The notes under the pieces were generated by a model. That model had not been told where the DNA came from and did no database searches. It saw only the letters and a program-made list of their open reading frames with translations. The translations under genes and the position numbers were made by a program. 63,484 nt of DNA. Origin: Entophlyctis helioformis. Lineage: Eukaryota; Chytridiomycota; Chytridiomycetes; Chytridiales; Chytriomycetaceae. The stretch covers positions 1 through 63,484 of the forward strand of contig JAHLKH010000163.1 in NCBI GenBank assembly GCA_025526915.1, written 5' to 3'. Below, piece after piece: positions 24,851 through 36,457 of the stretch. How positions within the stretch are numbered: the first letter of the stretch is position 1; each line of letters starts with the position of its first letter.

Positions 24851-25040
24851 CGTGTAAAGCGCCTTGTCTCACCAAGGGCCGGTTCCCACGTCGAGTTCAC
24901 CACGCCATCCACACTGCGCGCCACTGCATGCCGTGTCAGTGCATGTCCAAATTCCCATGCGTTTCAGTGGCGCTTGTTGGACAATCGCGTCCGAACGGTT
25001 CTTGCCCTCACATCCACAAAGCGAGCAAGCGGCTGTGACG

Positions 25041-26467
25041 ATGCAAGCGGAGCGACAGGCGATAGAAGCAGCTGCAGCCAGCGACGACCAAGTGCGCCGT
25101 CTGCAGGGCACAGCCGAGCAGCCGCCTGTGGTCGAGCAGGTTGTTGGAGCGAGCGGCAGCCAAGCCGTCAGCCAAGACAGCCAGGACAGCCAGCAGCAAC
25201 AACCGCACAGCCAGGTGTGCCTCGCTATGTGGTGCCGCCAGCCACCGGCAACCTTGCATACGGACGCAGCCACTGGGACGGCAAGCCAGCCGAGGTCCAC
25301 GCCATGATCCTCAAGGCAGCCGGCCCACTCACGCTCTTTGTCAACGGCCTGCTCCGCAACTCGGCCACACTCGACGAAGCAACCAAGCGGCAGTTGTGGA
25401 TCGATGCGTTCAAGGTCGACTGGCAAGGCGATCTGGCTCTGCTGCCCAACGTTGAGCTGTCGGCCTACAACGGGCTGCTGCTCGCACGCTCTCGCTCCAT
25501 GTACGACCGTCTCTGCAAGCGCTTTCCTCGTTACACCGAGGTCCACTATACGAAAGACGACGTAAGCCACAACAGCTATGACATACCGCTCCATGTCGTT
25601 AATTGGGACAGCCGCCGGTTGCTTCTCATTCCCATACGGTACGGCTGGTTTGATCTGCTCGACTTTACGTTTCCGATCGCACTCGCTCGCATGTCGATCC
25701 GCTTTGGATGCCTCGACTTGCTCAAGCATCTCGATGACAAGTACAAGACGCTCCAAGTCTGGATGGAGATACACAATCCGACAAGCGTTTACTGGCACCG
25801 CGAAGTTGATGTAGCAGCGCAGTTCGGATATTTTGATGTCGTGGAGTATCTGTTTAGTCTGGGTGTGACGGGATGCACGACAAAGGCGATGGATTACGCG
25901 GCTGTCAACGGTCATCTACATGTCGTCAAATGGCTCCACGAGAACAGGACGGAAGGATGCACATATCGGGCAATGAATTTCACAGCTGCCAACGGACACA
26001 TGCACGTTGTCAAGTGGCTGCATGCCAACAGGACGGAAGGGTGCACATTCTGGGCGATGAGGTTTGCTGCCGAACAGGGCCACCAGGACATGGTGTGGTG
26101 GCTTCACGAGACACGCGGTGAAGAGCTCACGACTTACAGCCTGGAGGAGGCCATCAGCAAGGGGCACACTGACATTGTCAGATACATGCACTCCAAAGGC
26201 ACCCGCGCATCAAGCAAGTTTGTCGAGTATGTTGTCCGTTGGGACAACGCCAAGATGCTGCAGTGCTTGCTGGATCTCGGATATGTGGCTGGACTCGGAG
26301 CACTCAACCGAGCCAAGACTGCCGTTCTCGCTGATATTCTGCTTGGCAGCCTCACACTGGAACGCGCACAGGCACTGCTTGCTGAAGCCAGCCAAGGATA
26401 TGGGAACATGACGACTGTCTGCAGACTCCAGGCGACCATCAAGCAGCTGCAAACATCAAGCAAGTGA
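25041..26467 (+). CDS. Ankyrin-repeat protein
   Basis: Two exons, 25041-25216 and 25270-26467 (53-nt intron, phase 2), give 457 residues. The N-terminus is Gln-rich and disordered. Residues about 90-250 are a globular lead-in (MILKAAGPLTLFVNGLL, DWQGDLALLPNVEL) and the rest is a run of ankyrin-like repeats of the AAxNGHLxVVKWLHENRTEGCT type: YAAVNGHLHVVKWLHENR, FTAANGHMHVVKWLHANR, FAAEQGHQDMVWWLHETR, EAISKGHTDIVRYMHSKG. This WLH-containing subtype forms large families in chytrids, oomycetes, amoebae and giant DNA viruses; the partner is unknown. If the intron is wrong, ATG 25303 in the second exon is an alternative start. Confidence 0.82.
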
Positions 26468-26761
26468 TCATTGCCACGGTGGTTGGCAGCCAAGAGACGG
26501 TGTTGGAATGAAGAAGTGATTGTTGGCACTGATGGCATCAGAGCGAGCAGTGCAGATGGATACTGCCCATGCACACAAGCATCAGAAACTGCGCGACTAC
26601 AAGCAGCAGACAGCGTGTGGAGAGAGCGACAACGTGGCGCACAGCAGCCGCAGGATCCAAAAGAGCACACGCTGCACCAGGAGGGCCAGTGTCTCCAGGC
26701 GAGTCGTCGAGTGCAAAAGCAAAAGGCAAAACAAGCAAAAATAAAGCGATGGCAACCAGGC

Positions 26762-26833
26762 TGGAGCAGTAGGGGATCGAACCCTAGGCCTTCCGCATGC
26801 GAAGCGGACGCTCTACCACTGAGCTACAACCCC
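26762..26833 (-). tRNA. tRNA-Ala, anticodon CGC
   Basis: 72 nt, no intron. Reads GGGGTTG / TA / GCTC AGTGGTA GAGC / G / TCCGC TTCGCAT GCGGA / AGGCC / TAGGG TTCGATC CCCTA / CTGCTCC A. G3:U70 is present, and U6:U67 is mismatched as in the TGC isoacceptor. A T-run downstream (about 26735-26740, minus strand) can terminate pol III. Confidence 0.95.
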
Positions 26834-27757
26834 CAAACCCGGTTGTTCATCGGTCGCCCTGTTGCATCCACTAATGTGACTGTCTGCACTGTCGTCAAAT
26901 CCATCGACTCGTTTGCACTGACTCCTTTGCCTTGCCGCCCTGTTGTGTCTTGCTCGGAATGGAAACCGTGCGCCATCCATCCATCCTGTCTGTCCCTCAC
27001 ACAATCCGTTCTGTCCGTCCCTCAAGCCTTGCATCTCTCGCCTCAATCCGCATTGCACAAGCTGCCACAATCATCACGCCACTGTGTGTCTGCAAGCAAG
27101 CCACAGCCGCAACGCTCGCTGTCCAGTCTGTGGCGTCGTGAATGGCAGCAGCAGCAGCAGGAGCAGTCTGACACTCTGTTGCCGTCTCGAGACGCGGAGT
27201 TTGGTGTCTCGAGTGCTGCATCTTGCGTCCACTCCATGGCGTGTCTCTGCCTCACGGCCGTGTGTGCTGTGCTGTGCTGTCATGGCGTGCTTCTTGCTGG
27301 CTGCATGCGCCTTGACTCGCACAAGCCACTCTTGGCTGTGAGCGTCTCGGTGTCGTTGGTTGCCTGAGCTGTGCCATTGCGGCTCTTGCGACGGCATCTG
27401 GCGACTGCGCGTCGTGGTTTACAATGCATGCCAGCGACGCGGCATGCCTGATGTTGCTCTTGTGCGCCGTTGTCAGCAGGCGTCTAGCTTGCACTCTTCG
27501 TCAGCCACACACGCTCTTGCTCGTCTGCACCATCTGGATGCTGCTGTCACAGTGTGTCTTGGCATGGCATCCAGACTGGTGTCCTCACCAAGCAGCCTGA
27601 AAGCCACGACGCTGCTGGGATCTGCTGGTGCGTCGTGCCTGCCGACGCTGATCAGACACGATGCGGTCACAGTCGGCAATGCAACAAAGAAACAGTAATG
27701 CGAAGAGACGGGAAAAGGGTTCATTGCATGGTCGGATGCGGGCTTGCAGAGACATGC
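26834..27757. other. Unassigned stretch
   Basis: About 920 bp between tRNA-Ala(CGC) and the 3' end of the ATP synthase subunit d gene. Only short, overlapping open frames without recognisable domains are present. The composition is less GC-rich than the genes around it, with simple CCATCCATCC and CTGTCTGTCC words. Confidence 0.45.
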
Positions 27758-28841
27758 TTAGAAGCCGACAATGAACTCGCCGAACCTGTGGGACAGTCAA
27801 CTGGTCAGCGATGCCGGTCGTGTGGCGCATGCTCACACACAAGCAAACGCACTTCTCGTAGTAGCCGGGAACGCGCCACTGGCCGCGCTTCGACATCTTC
27901 TCGACAGTCGTGTCAATCTCAGGGAGAGCCTTGACAACATCCTCGGTCTGCATGCGTGGCGATGCACTTGGGGTTAGTGGGATGCACCTTGCAAGCAGAT
28001 CTTCGCCTGCAAAGGGGCGTGCAGCTCGGATCAAAACAGATCAAGCGGATGTGCGCACCGTGAGCTGCTCAATGGGGCGGGCAGTTTCGATGTGGGTGAG
28101 GAGCTCGTTGAGCTCGAGGAGCTCGGCGTTGACCTTGGACGCGGTGAGCTGGGCAGCGGCAACCTATTCAGCGGCAATGCCAAGTCAGTCAGGGACGTTG
28201 CGAGCAACAAGAAAGCGGCGCAGGGACATAATAAAGGGCAGAGTGGATCAGCGCATAGGCAGCCAGCAGCGTGTGCGGCAGCGTGGGTATGCCGGACCAT
28301 GCCAATGGAGCCATGCCCGCACAGGCGAGTTGGGGCACACACGCAGCCCAGCGCAGCCAGCGCAGCCAGCCAGCCAGCCAACGAGCACGAAACCAGATGA
28401 CGAAAAGAGCCGATCAGGCTGGCTGGTGCTGGTGCTGGTGCTGCTGCAAAGGACGGGAACACTGGCGGGCAGGCGGCCGTGCGGACAGACAGACAGACGG
28501 ACGGACAGACAGACACACGGAGGGGGCAGGCAGCGGGCACGACTCACGGCCTTGGTCTCCTGCTCCTTGATGATGCGCAGCTGCTCGGTCAGGTCGTAGG
28601 ACGCCGGGCGGAAAGCCTTGGCGGCCCGCTCGGCCTCGTCGACGATGCGGGAGTTCTTGAGGACGGAGCGGTAGCGGGCAAAGTCGATGGGGGCGAGCTG
28701 CTCGCGGAGCTCGGCGACGGTCTTGGTGAGGTCGGCGTGGCGGCGGCGGAAGGCGCTGACGGCCGCGACGGTCTCGGGCTTGAGCTTGGCCGACAGGGCG
28801 GTCCAGTCGATGGTGCGGGCGGCAGAGGCAGCAGCAGACAT
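27758..28841 (-). CDS. ATP7: Mitochondrial F1Fo-ATP synthase subunit d
   Basis: Peripheral-stalk subunit of mitochondrial ATP synthase, matrix side. Four exons, 28841-28548, 28163-28059, 27947-27853 and 27785-27758, give 173 residues (yeast Atp7 has 174). Family features are in order: DWTALSAKLKPETVAAVSAFRRRH, PIDFARYRSVLKNSRIVDEAE, AFRPASYDL, TKAVAAAQLTASKVNAEL, HIETARPIEQLT, and a C-terminus with ALPEIDTTVEKMSKRGQW, VPGYYEKFGEF. The protein is nearly all helical and highly charged. It starts 320 bp from the divergent acyl-CoA synthetase gene, with which it shares an upstream region. Confidence 0.95.
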
Positions 28842-29160
28842 GGTTCGTGAGCTCTTGGCAAAGGTGAGTGGTTTCGACCAAATTTGAAGGTTGGATTTCA
28901 AATCCATTCGAGCGAGCGTGGGTGTGTGAGTGTGTGTGTGTGAGCATGAGCATGAGTGTGCGGCCGTAGATGCAGATGCAGATGCAGATGCAGATCTGGC
29001 AGCAGATGCACTGCTCAGAGACTGAAGAGCAAGCCAGGCATGCCCAGCCAGCCGTGTCCAGCATGGCGTGTCCAGCATGGCATGTCCAACAATGCCCAGC
29101 GTATGATCACCTTGCGATCACCTCGCGATCAGCTTTCCCGCGACTTTGCTTCACTCGGAG
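28842..29160. promoter_or_regulatory. Divergent promoter region, ATP7 / acyl-CoA synthetase
   Basis: 319 bp between divergent start codons. Contains a (TG)n run, five GATGCA-type copies (about 28968-28992) and repeated CCAGCATGGC and GCGATCACCT words close to the acyl-CoA synthetase ATG. No TATA box was recognised. Confidence 0.5.
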
Positions 29161-32100
29161 ATGGCGACCGCTTCGGCACCCACGACCGGCATCCAGTTCG
29201 ACGCCGCATCTGCGCTGCTTGCGGCCGGCATTGGTGCGTAGCGCCGTGCGCTGCCTGTCTGTGGTGCCATGGCCTGTCTGTCTGTGGTGCCACGGCCACT
29301 TGTTCGCCTGCACCAACACCATCGAGCGTGCCTGCTGACGCTGCTCTTTCCCCTGCTCTGCGCAACCACCACTCGGCCCCCTTCCAAGTCGCGGCAACCG
29401 CAATGACGTTCATGGCCAGAGACCCCGACGTGCATCCCGCCGTCCTGCGCGATCAGGCGCTGGTGCGTGTGACCATGGCTGTCGGCCTCGTCTGTCTGCC
29501 CATGCCTTCCTCTGTCTATGCCATCCCCTGCCATACCCTGCCGTCCTCCGTCTATGCCTTACCATACCGTCCAATGCCACTGTCATCCGTTTATCCGCAC
29601 TCATTCACTGCCTTGCTGCCCTGCTCTGCCATGCTGCCCTGCTGCTTTGCCATGCTGCCCTGCTGCCCTGTCGTGCTGCCATGCCATACCTTCTCTGCCC
29701 GGCATGCAGGTCAGCCGCACTCGCAACCCGGGCGAGACCGGCGTCTACCGCAACAAGCTCACGCCCCACGGCACCAAGCTGCGCGACTCGCTCAACGGCT
29801 TTGGCACCGCCTACGGTACGTGCTGCCCAACTATCAGCCTTGCCGGATCATCACCCATCGATCCGGCTGCATTGACTGACCGTCTGATCTCCCTGCCAGA
29901 TGCGTTCTGGTCGGCCGTCAAGACCCACGACAAGCGCCCCTTTATTGGCCACCGTGTTGGCGACGGTCCGTTCATCTGGAACTCGTACGCTGACCTCGCC
30001 GGTCGCGTCAAGAACATCGGCTCGGGCCTCATCCGCCTGGCCTCGCTCAAGGGCATCAGCCCGCCGCGCTCGACGCCCGTCGCTGCCAACATGCTCGGCG
30101 TCTTGCTCAAGAACTGTCCTGGTACGACTGATCGTGCTGCCATCCCTGCGATCCATGCCCGGCTAACCCGTCGTCTGTGCATCCCCCCTGCAGAGTGGCT
30201 CATTGCCGACTATGGTGCGTCTCAATGCATGCCGATGCTGTCGCACAGATCCGCCGTGCTCAACAGCATCTTGCAGCCTGCATCAGCTACGGCCTGGTCA
30301 CCGTGCCGATCCACGAAAACTTTGACAGCGACAACATTGTGTACATCCTGAACCACACGGAAATGTCCACGCTGCTGACTGGAAAGAACAACATTGAGCG
30401 CGTGCTCGATGCTCTTCCTCGCAGCAAGTTCCTCAAGGTACTCGCCCTCTGCGTCTCCTTTGTCCTTTCTCGCAGATGCCTCTTTGGCATGCCATCTCAC
30501 ATTTGCCTGCGTGCCGTATCCAGTTTATTGTCATTGCAGATGTCGACGAGGTCCCCAAGGACATTGTCGACCGCGGCAAGGCGCATGGTGCCACGATCGT
30601 CTCGTTCAAGGACCTCGAAGCGTAGGTCGCTTGTCCAACCTCCTTGTCCACGATTTACCGGCAACTGACTCTGTCTTGCCAGCCTCGGCGAGAAGCACCT
30701 TGTTGAGCCGCACGCTCCCGACTCCAAGGACATTGTCACGGTAAAAGGGGAACGGCTGGGATGGCTGGTTTGCACACGCTCGAGACCCCCTAACGCGACG
30801 CGGCTGTTTGTTTGTAGATCTCGTACACGTCCGGCACAACCGGAAACCCCAAGGGTGCCATGCTCCGCCACGAGGCTCTGATGGTAGCTATCGCCTGCCC
30901 ACGTTTCTGCTTTGCTTGGCATTGGCGCGATCGCTGACAAGACAGTCGGCGCACTGATCGATTGGATAGGCTGCTGGTGCCGGTATCCTGGACACGCTGC
31001 CCAAGCACCTCTCTCTGGGCAACACGGACCGCCACCTCTCCTACGTGTGTTCTGCTCATTCATGGCATTCGTCTTACTCTAGTATGGCTGACGCCGTTGG
31101 CTTGCTCCACGACAGCTTCCCATGAGCCACATGCTCGAGCGTGCACTGATCCACAACGTCGGCATCCTGTGCGTCGCCCCTTGACCACGCACTCTGTCCT
31201 TGCCTCGGTGTCGACTGACTTGCCTAACACGATCCATCCAGCGGCTGCAAGGTCGGCTTCTTCCGTGGCGACATCCTGCAGCTCTTTGACGACATTGCCG
31301 AGCTGAAGCCTACCGTACGTGGCACCTATGCCTGACCCCTTTCCCCGCTGCAGCCCATGCTCTTGCCATTCCTCGCACTGACACGAGGCTGCCCGGTGTG
31401 TGACGCCAGATTTTCCCCACCGTGCCTCGCCTGCTCAACCGCCTCTACGACCGCATCCGTAGCACCATTGACGCCTCGGGCTTTATCGGCAAGACCGTGT
31501 TTGGCATTGCGTACAATGCCAAGAAGCGTCTGCTGGAAAAGGGCATGTAAGTCGTGAGACGGCCGGCTGTGCTCGCCGTGCTGCCACTTTGCTGACCTTG
31601 GAGATGTAGCATCTCGCGCACGACCATCTGGGACCGTCTCGTCTTTGGCAAGGTGCAGCAGCGCATCGGTGGCGAGGTCCGCTGCTTTGTGACCGGTGCG
31701 GCACCCATCAACCCCGAGATCCTGCAGTTTGTCCGCATTGTCTTTGGCGTCAACATCCTCGAGGGATACGGCCAGACCGAGACGTGTGCCTCGGGAACCA
31801 TCACGATGGCGGGTGAGTCTGTTCTGCCTGGCAGCGCCGGCCGTGCAAGCGCGTGTTGGCTAGTGCTGACCCACGAGCGCGTGTGTTTGGTGCGATCGCG
31901 ACAGGCGACTACCTCTCGCCGTTTGGCTCGCACATTGGCGTTCCGTTTGCGTGCAGCGAGTACAAGCTCATTGACGTGCCAACGATGGAGTATTTTGTGA
32001 CGGACAGCAACCCGCGCGGCGAGATCTGTCTGCGCGGCCCCACGGTCATGACGGGCTACTACAAGGACCCTGTCAAGACCGCCGAGGCTCTTGATGCCGA

Positions 32101-32850
32101 CGGCTGGCTCCACACGTACGTGGGTTGTGTCGGTGCGGCCCGTGTGAGCGAGCAAACAGCCCAACTAACGCACCTTCACGCATCCATCCATCCACGCGCC
32201 ATCGCAACCAGCGGCGATGTCGGCGAGGTGCAGCCCAACGGCACGCTCAAGATCATTGACCGCATCAAGGCCATGATCAAGCTGTCGCAGGGCGAGTACA
32301 TTGCGCCGGAAAAGATTGAGCTCGTGGTCAAGAGCCGGTACCTGGCACAGGTCTATGTGCACGGCGACTCGCTGCAGTCGTGTGTGGTCGTGGTGGGCAT
32401 GCTCGACCCCGACGTTATTCTCCCGTGGTGCGTGCACATGTGGTGCTGTCTTGCCGGTGTGCGTGTGTTTGTAGGTGTGTACCTGACACTCTGGATCATC
32501 CAGGGCTGCCCGCGACGGTCTCGAGAAGCTCACGCTCGAGGAGCTGGCCAAGAACGAGCGCGTCCACAAGCTCATCCTTGACGACATTGTCGCGCTGGGC
32601 CGAGCTGTAAGTTGACCCTGCACGTTGCAGGTCAATGGAGCGTGGGCTGATCTGGCGACTCGTGTGTGTATGTGTGTCTGCATAACAGAACAAGCTGCCC
32701 GGATACGAGATCCCCAAGGCGCTGTTCCTGGATGCCGAGCAGATGACGATCGAGAACGGGCTGCTCACACCGACCTTCAAGACCAAGCGGCACGAAGCGC
32801 GCAAGAAGTACGCTGCCGAGATTGAGCGCATGTACAAGTCGGTGGCCTAG
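29161..32850 (+). CDS. Long-chain acyl-CoA synthetase (AMP-forming)
   Basis: Activates long-chain fatty acids to acyl-CoA via an acyl-adenylate, probably on ER or organelle membranes. Eighteen exons with consistent phases: 29161-29233, 29389-29462, 29710-29815, 29900-30121, 30194-30214, 30277-30437, 30524-30621, 30683-30740, 30818-30883, 30970-31044, 31116-31168, 31242-31314, 31410-31546, 31610-31812, 31905-32115, 32212-32427, 32504-32606 and 32689-32850. They sum to 2112 nt, 703 residues, like yeast Faa1. Motifs: P-loop YTSGTTGNPKGAM, L-motif EGYGQTETCASG, A-motif/TGD as TGDVGEVQPNGTLKIIDR, and EYIAPEKIE. An N-terminal hydrophobic segment (SALLAAGIGVAATAMTFM) suggests membrane anchoring. No PTS1 (ends SVA). 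Exon 5 is only 21 nt. Which paralogue (FAA1/FAA2/ACSL class) is not decided. Confidence 0.95.
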
Positions 32851-33026
32851 AGTGCCGCCGCCTCGTCATAAGCGGTGTTGCTGTTGCTTCTGCTGTCGCT
32901 GTCGCTGTTGCTTCTTCTTCGTCTTGCGAATGAACCCCCTCCGCTTGCATTGCGCATTGTCACGATAAAAGCGGAGCAAGAAACCCTTTTGGTTTTCTTA
33001 CCCTCGCAACCACCCACTCGCCGGCC

Positions 33027-34235
33027 ATGATTTCCATAGGAGCCCGCAACTTTGCCAAGTTCTCGATGCGTGCGACGCCCAAGCACACCGTGCGTGCCAT
33101 GTGCGGTGGAGCCTCGGTGCACTGTGAGTCGACCTGCTCTGCTCTGCCTTGCTGTCTGTCTGTCTGTCTCTGTGTGTGTGTCGGTCTGCCGGTCTGCCAG
33201 CCAGCGGCTCCCGCAACGTCGCTCGTTCAGCGATCAGTTGCGGCCAACAAGATGGCGACGGGAGCCGGCAGGTGGACGGCCCGCTTGCTCGCCCGCACCG
33301 GAGCGCAGCCAAGTGTGCGGCCCCACACACACACACACACATACACACACACACCACAACGGCACTCGTCTCACACTCTGCGTACCCAGCATCGGCCACC
33401 CGCAAGGCATTCGTCGCCAGCGGCATGCTCAACGCATCGTCGTCGTCGGCGTCGTCGTCGTCGTCGGCAGCCGCACACGGCATGGCCGGCTTCACGCTGC
33501 GCTCCACGTCGTCGCTGCTGTCGATGCTGCCGCCGCTGCCGCGCCAAGTGTCGGGCACGGCCGCGACGGCGCCTGCCACGACGGCTGCCGCGGCCACGGC
33601 CATGCAGACGCGGTCGTCGAGCTCGTCGGCCGGGTCTGGCAAGGGAGCGGCGGTTGGCGCGCCGCGCGAGTTTTCGCCCGGGATGACGATCGAGGCTGGG
33701 GATGACTTGGACGCCATACTAGGAGACTCGCGCGGGATCCCTGTTATTGTTGATTTCTATGCCGAGTAAGGACGCTTTCGGGCTGGTGGAAGGAGGGAGG
33801 GATGGTGGTGGAGTGGTGGTGGTGGTGGTGGTGGGGCATGCGCTGATACCGCTGTGATGCATGCGACTAGCTGGTGTGGCCCATGCCGTGTCCTTGCTCC
33901 GATCCTCAAGAAGGCGGTCGAAGAGGACGGAAAGGCTGTGCTTGTCAAGGTGAACGTTGACGAGGCGCAACAGATTGCGCAGCGCTTCGAGGTAAGAGGA
34001 CGAGAGGATGACGGGGGGTTGTTTGTTTGTTTGTTGTGTGCGCTGGACTGCTGCGCGAATGCCGGGCTCTGTCGTGCTCACCCGTGGACATGGACGGCTG
34101 CAGATCGCCTCGCTGCCGACGGTCGCTGCGTTTAGAAACGGTGTTCTTCTGGACTCGTTCCTGGGCTCGCGCGACCCTACTTTTGTCAAGAACTTTGTCG
34201 CCAAGGTCTCTGCCTCGGGCCGCACTCCCGAGTAA
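33027..34235 (+). CDS. Thioredoxin with long N-terminal extension, probably mitochondrial
   Basis: Protein disulphide reductase. Exons 33027-33123, 33205-33312, 33390-33765, 33871-33991 and 34104-34235 give 277 residues in frame. The C-terminal 105 residues are a classical thioredoxin: [20 protein letters not shown] with the catalytic WCGPC, KVNVDEAQQIAQRFEIASLPTV with the cis-Pro loop, and a final helix. The Asp-Trp before CGPC is split by an intron. The first 170 residues are Ser/Ala/Thr-rich with two possible targeting starts: MISIGARNFAKFSMRATPK (ATG 33027) and MATGAGRWTARLLARTG (ATG 33252); both look like basic amphipathic presequences. Introns 1 and 2 carry (CTGT)n and (CA)n microsatellites, and their exact borders are less certain than the rest. 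Confidence 0.85.
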
Positions 34236-34494
34236 AGCCACGGCCGCAACGGGGTGCCACGAGTTTGTGGTTTTGTGGTTTTGTGGTTGTCTCGCTATCG
34301 CGTTGCTGTGTTGTTGGCCCTACCCACACACGTCCATGTCCATCTCTCCTTGTCCCCCGACAAATGACATGCACACAATGGACAGTTTGCAGTGTTGTTG
34401 TTGATGTTGTATTGGTGGTGGTAGTGGGTGGCGATGTGGGGGGCGGTTGGCCAAAGACACAAAAAGGGCAACGGATGAAGAGGGAAAAGTCAGA

Positions 34495-36349
34495 CTACGC
34501 GTTGGGGTCCGGACGGCCGCCGAGCGTGCTGGACTCTTTGAGGGCAAGCAGCTGGCGCGTGCGGAAGGCCTCGTAGTGCACCATGGCGGTGGTCTCGATG
34601 AGGTCCTGGAGGTGCGAGCGCATGAGGAAGTTGCGCAGGTGCACAAACTCGCAGTGCGACTCGTCCTCGACATTGACGACACCCCAGCGCGTGCGTCTGC
34701 CGCGGACAGCCTTGCCATCCACCACCACGTTGCGCTCCGAGCCAACAATCGCAAAGGGGATCATTTCCTGCACGATGCACGCCAGTGTGTCAGTGTCAGA
34801 TGCCTGTGTGTCTCTGGATCTGGTGCACAGACACACACACACGGCGACTACTGACCTTGATGATCTGGAGAGCCTGCTTCTCTTCGCGGTCGTCGGGCGA
34901 GGCAAACTCCTCGTCCACGTCGATAAAGGGGTAGACGCGGATGCCGTGGAAGGCAATCTCGTCCTTGATGCGGCGCTTGAACGCCAGTCGCTCCTCGACG
35001 GTCATGGAGTCGGCCTTTGCAATGACGGGGATGACGTTTGCGACGTCGGACAGCCGCTTCATGACGGTGATGTCGAGCGGGGTCAGGGAGTGGCCCGAGG
35101 GGGAGATGAAGAAGAGCACGGCGTGGATGCGGTTGTCGGATATTCTCTTTTCACGCTGGGGGTTGAGCTCGCGGCGCAGGTAGAGCGCGTACTGGTCCTT
35201 GATGAACTTGACGATGGGCTCCCAGCTGTCGGGGGGGTTTGTGAGAGAGCGAGTCAGCGTAAGAGTCGAGTCGAGTCGAGTCGGATCGGATCAGGGCAAG
35301 CGAGGCAAAGGCAAGCACCGCACCAGTTCTCGTTGTTGACCTGGTCGCCGTAGCCGGGCGTGTCGGTGATGGAGAGCGAGAGGCGGACGCCCTTTTCCTC
35401 AATGACTGCACGGGGCAAGGTGGGCGGGCGAGGGTCAGACCAGGAAACAAGGATGCGACGGCATAGCATAACAGCAGAGAGAGAGAGAGAGAGAGAGAGA
35501 GGGATACGATGGCAGCATAACAGCAGAGAGAGAGAGAGAAGCGTGGCTTGCGACGTACGGTGCGACACCGTGTGGATTTCGGTGGTCTGGCGGGGCGAGA
35601 GGCCCTTGGACTCGACCAGGTGCGAGGCAAAGAGCGTGTTGACGAGCGTGGACTTGCCGAGGCCCGAGCGGCCTGCCGTCGTCGTATGTTGTCGTCGTCG
35701 TCGTAGTAGTAGGTTGCCATAGGTTGTCGTAGGTCGTCGTAGGTTGTCGTAGGTCGTCGTAGTCGTCGTGGGTGGCACACGGCACACGGCACACGGCACA
35801 CGCCAAGCGGCCAAGCGAAAACAGCGGCGGTTAGTGTTGCGGCCAATCGAGCGAGAGCGGCAGAGTGCCGCAGCCAGTCAATGGCCAGCCAATGGCCAGA
35901 CAGACAGAATGCGGCGTCGCATGGCGGTTCAAGGGTGAGTGTCTTGTCTGCTAGTGGTGCTACTACTAGTAGTGATATGCACATCCACACACAGCCACAG
36001 CCACACACAGCCACACATCCAGACACTGGACACTCGACACTCGACACTCGACACTCGACACTAGCCAGACAGACAGCACTCGACACTCGACACTCGACAG
36101 CCACGCACCCACGACCATGATGTTGAACGTGAAGCCTCGCTTGACCAGCTTGCGCTCGATTTGCGCCGTGATGGTCTCGAAGCCGACGTAGCCGGTGAGC
36201 GTGGCCTGTGTGTGCGTGACAGAGGTGTGACAGAGTGTGTGTGTGTTAGTGTGAGTGCCATGCATCCACTCAGACAGACAGACTCTCTCTCTCGCACAAC
36301 CCACCCTTGGCAGTGCGCCGTTGGTCTGCGGAAGCGATGCCGTCGACAT
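34495..36349 (-). CDS. CDC10: Septin, CDC10 group
   Basis: GTP-binding cytoskeletal protein of septin filaments at septa, necks and the cortex. Six exons, 36349-36305, 36205-36109, 35672-35559, 35405-35324, 35225-34856 and 34767-34495, give 326 residues with all phases consistent. It starts with a very short N-terminus, then GYVGFETITAQIERKLVKRG and the polybasic/beta region, as in Cdc10. G1 is GRSGLGKST, G3 DTPGYGD, G4 AKAD; the septin unique element SHCEFVHLRNFLMRSHLQDL and HYEAFRTRQL follow. It ends without a long C-terminal coiled coil, again like Cdc10. Intron 3 (35673-36108) is unusually long and full of GTCGTC and CACTCGA repeats. It shares a 108-bp upstream region with SDHAF2. Confidence 0.93.
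35460..36096. repeat. Microsatellites in septin introns
   Basis: Two (GA)n runs (about 35478-35502 and 35525-35539), a GTCGTCGTAG-type block (about 35686-35770) and at least six GACACTC units near 36027-36096 lie within introns of the septin gene. Confidence 0.85.
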
Positions 36350-36457
36350 TTGTGGTTTACGGATTTGAAGTCTGAAATTGGGAAATCACAGAATTCGACT
36401 GCGAATTCGACTGCCAATTCAATTGATTATCCAACGGCCAGTCCAACTGCCAATCCA
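36350..36457. promoter_or_regulatory. Divergent promoter, septin / SDHAF2
   Basis: Only 108 bp separate the two divergent start codons. It contains an AT-rich direct repeat (AATTCGACTG copies with AATTCAATTG) on the SDHAF2 side. Confidence 0.55.

Noticed and set aside
24974..25040. Ankyrin gene start at 24974
   Set aside because: The codon there is TTG; ATG 25041 with a 53-nt intron gives a coherent 457-residue frame.
26834..27757. Protein-coding gene between tRNA-Ala(CGC) and ATP7
   Set aside because: Open frames are short, mutually overlapping on both strands, Cys/Ser-rich by composition and lack domain or splice structure.
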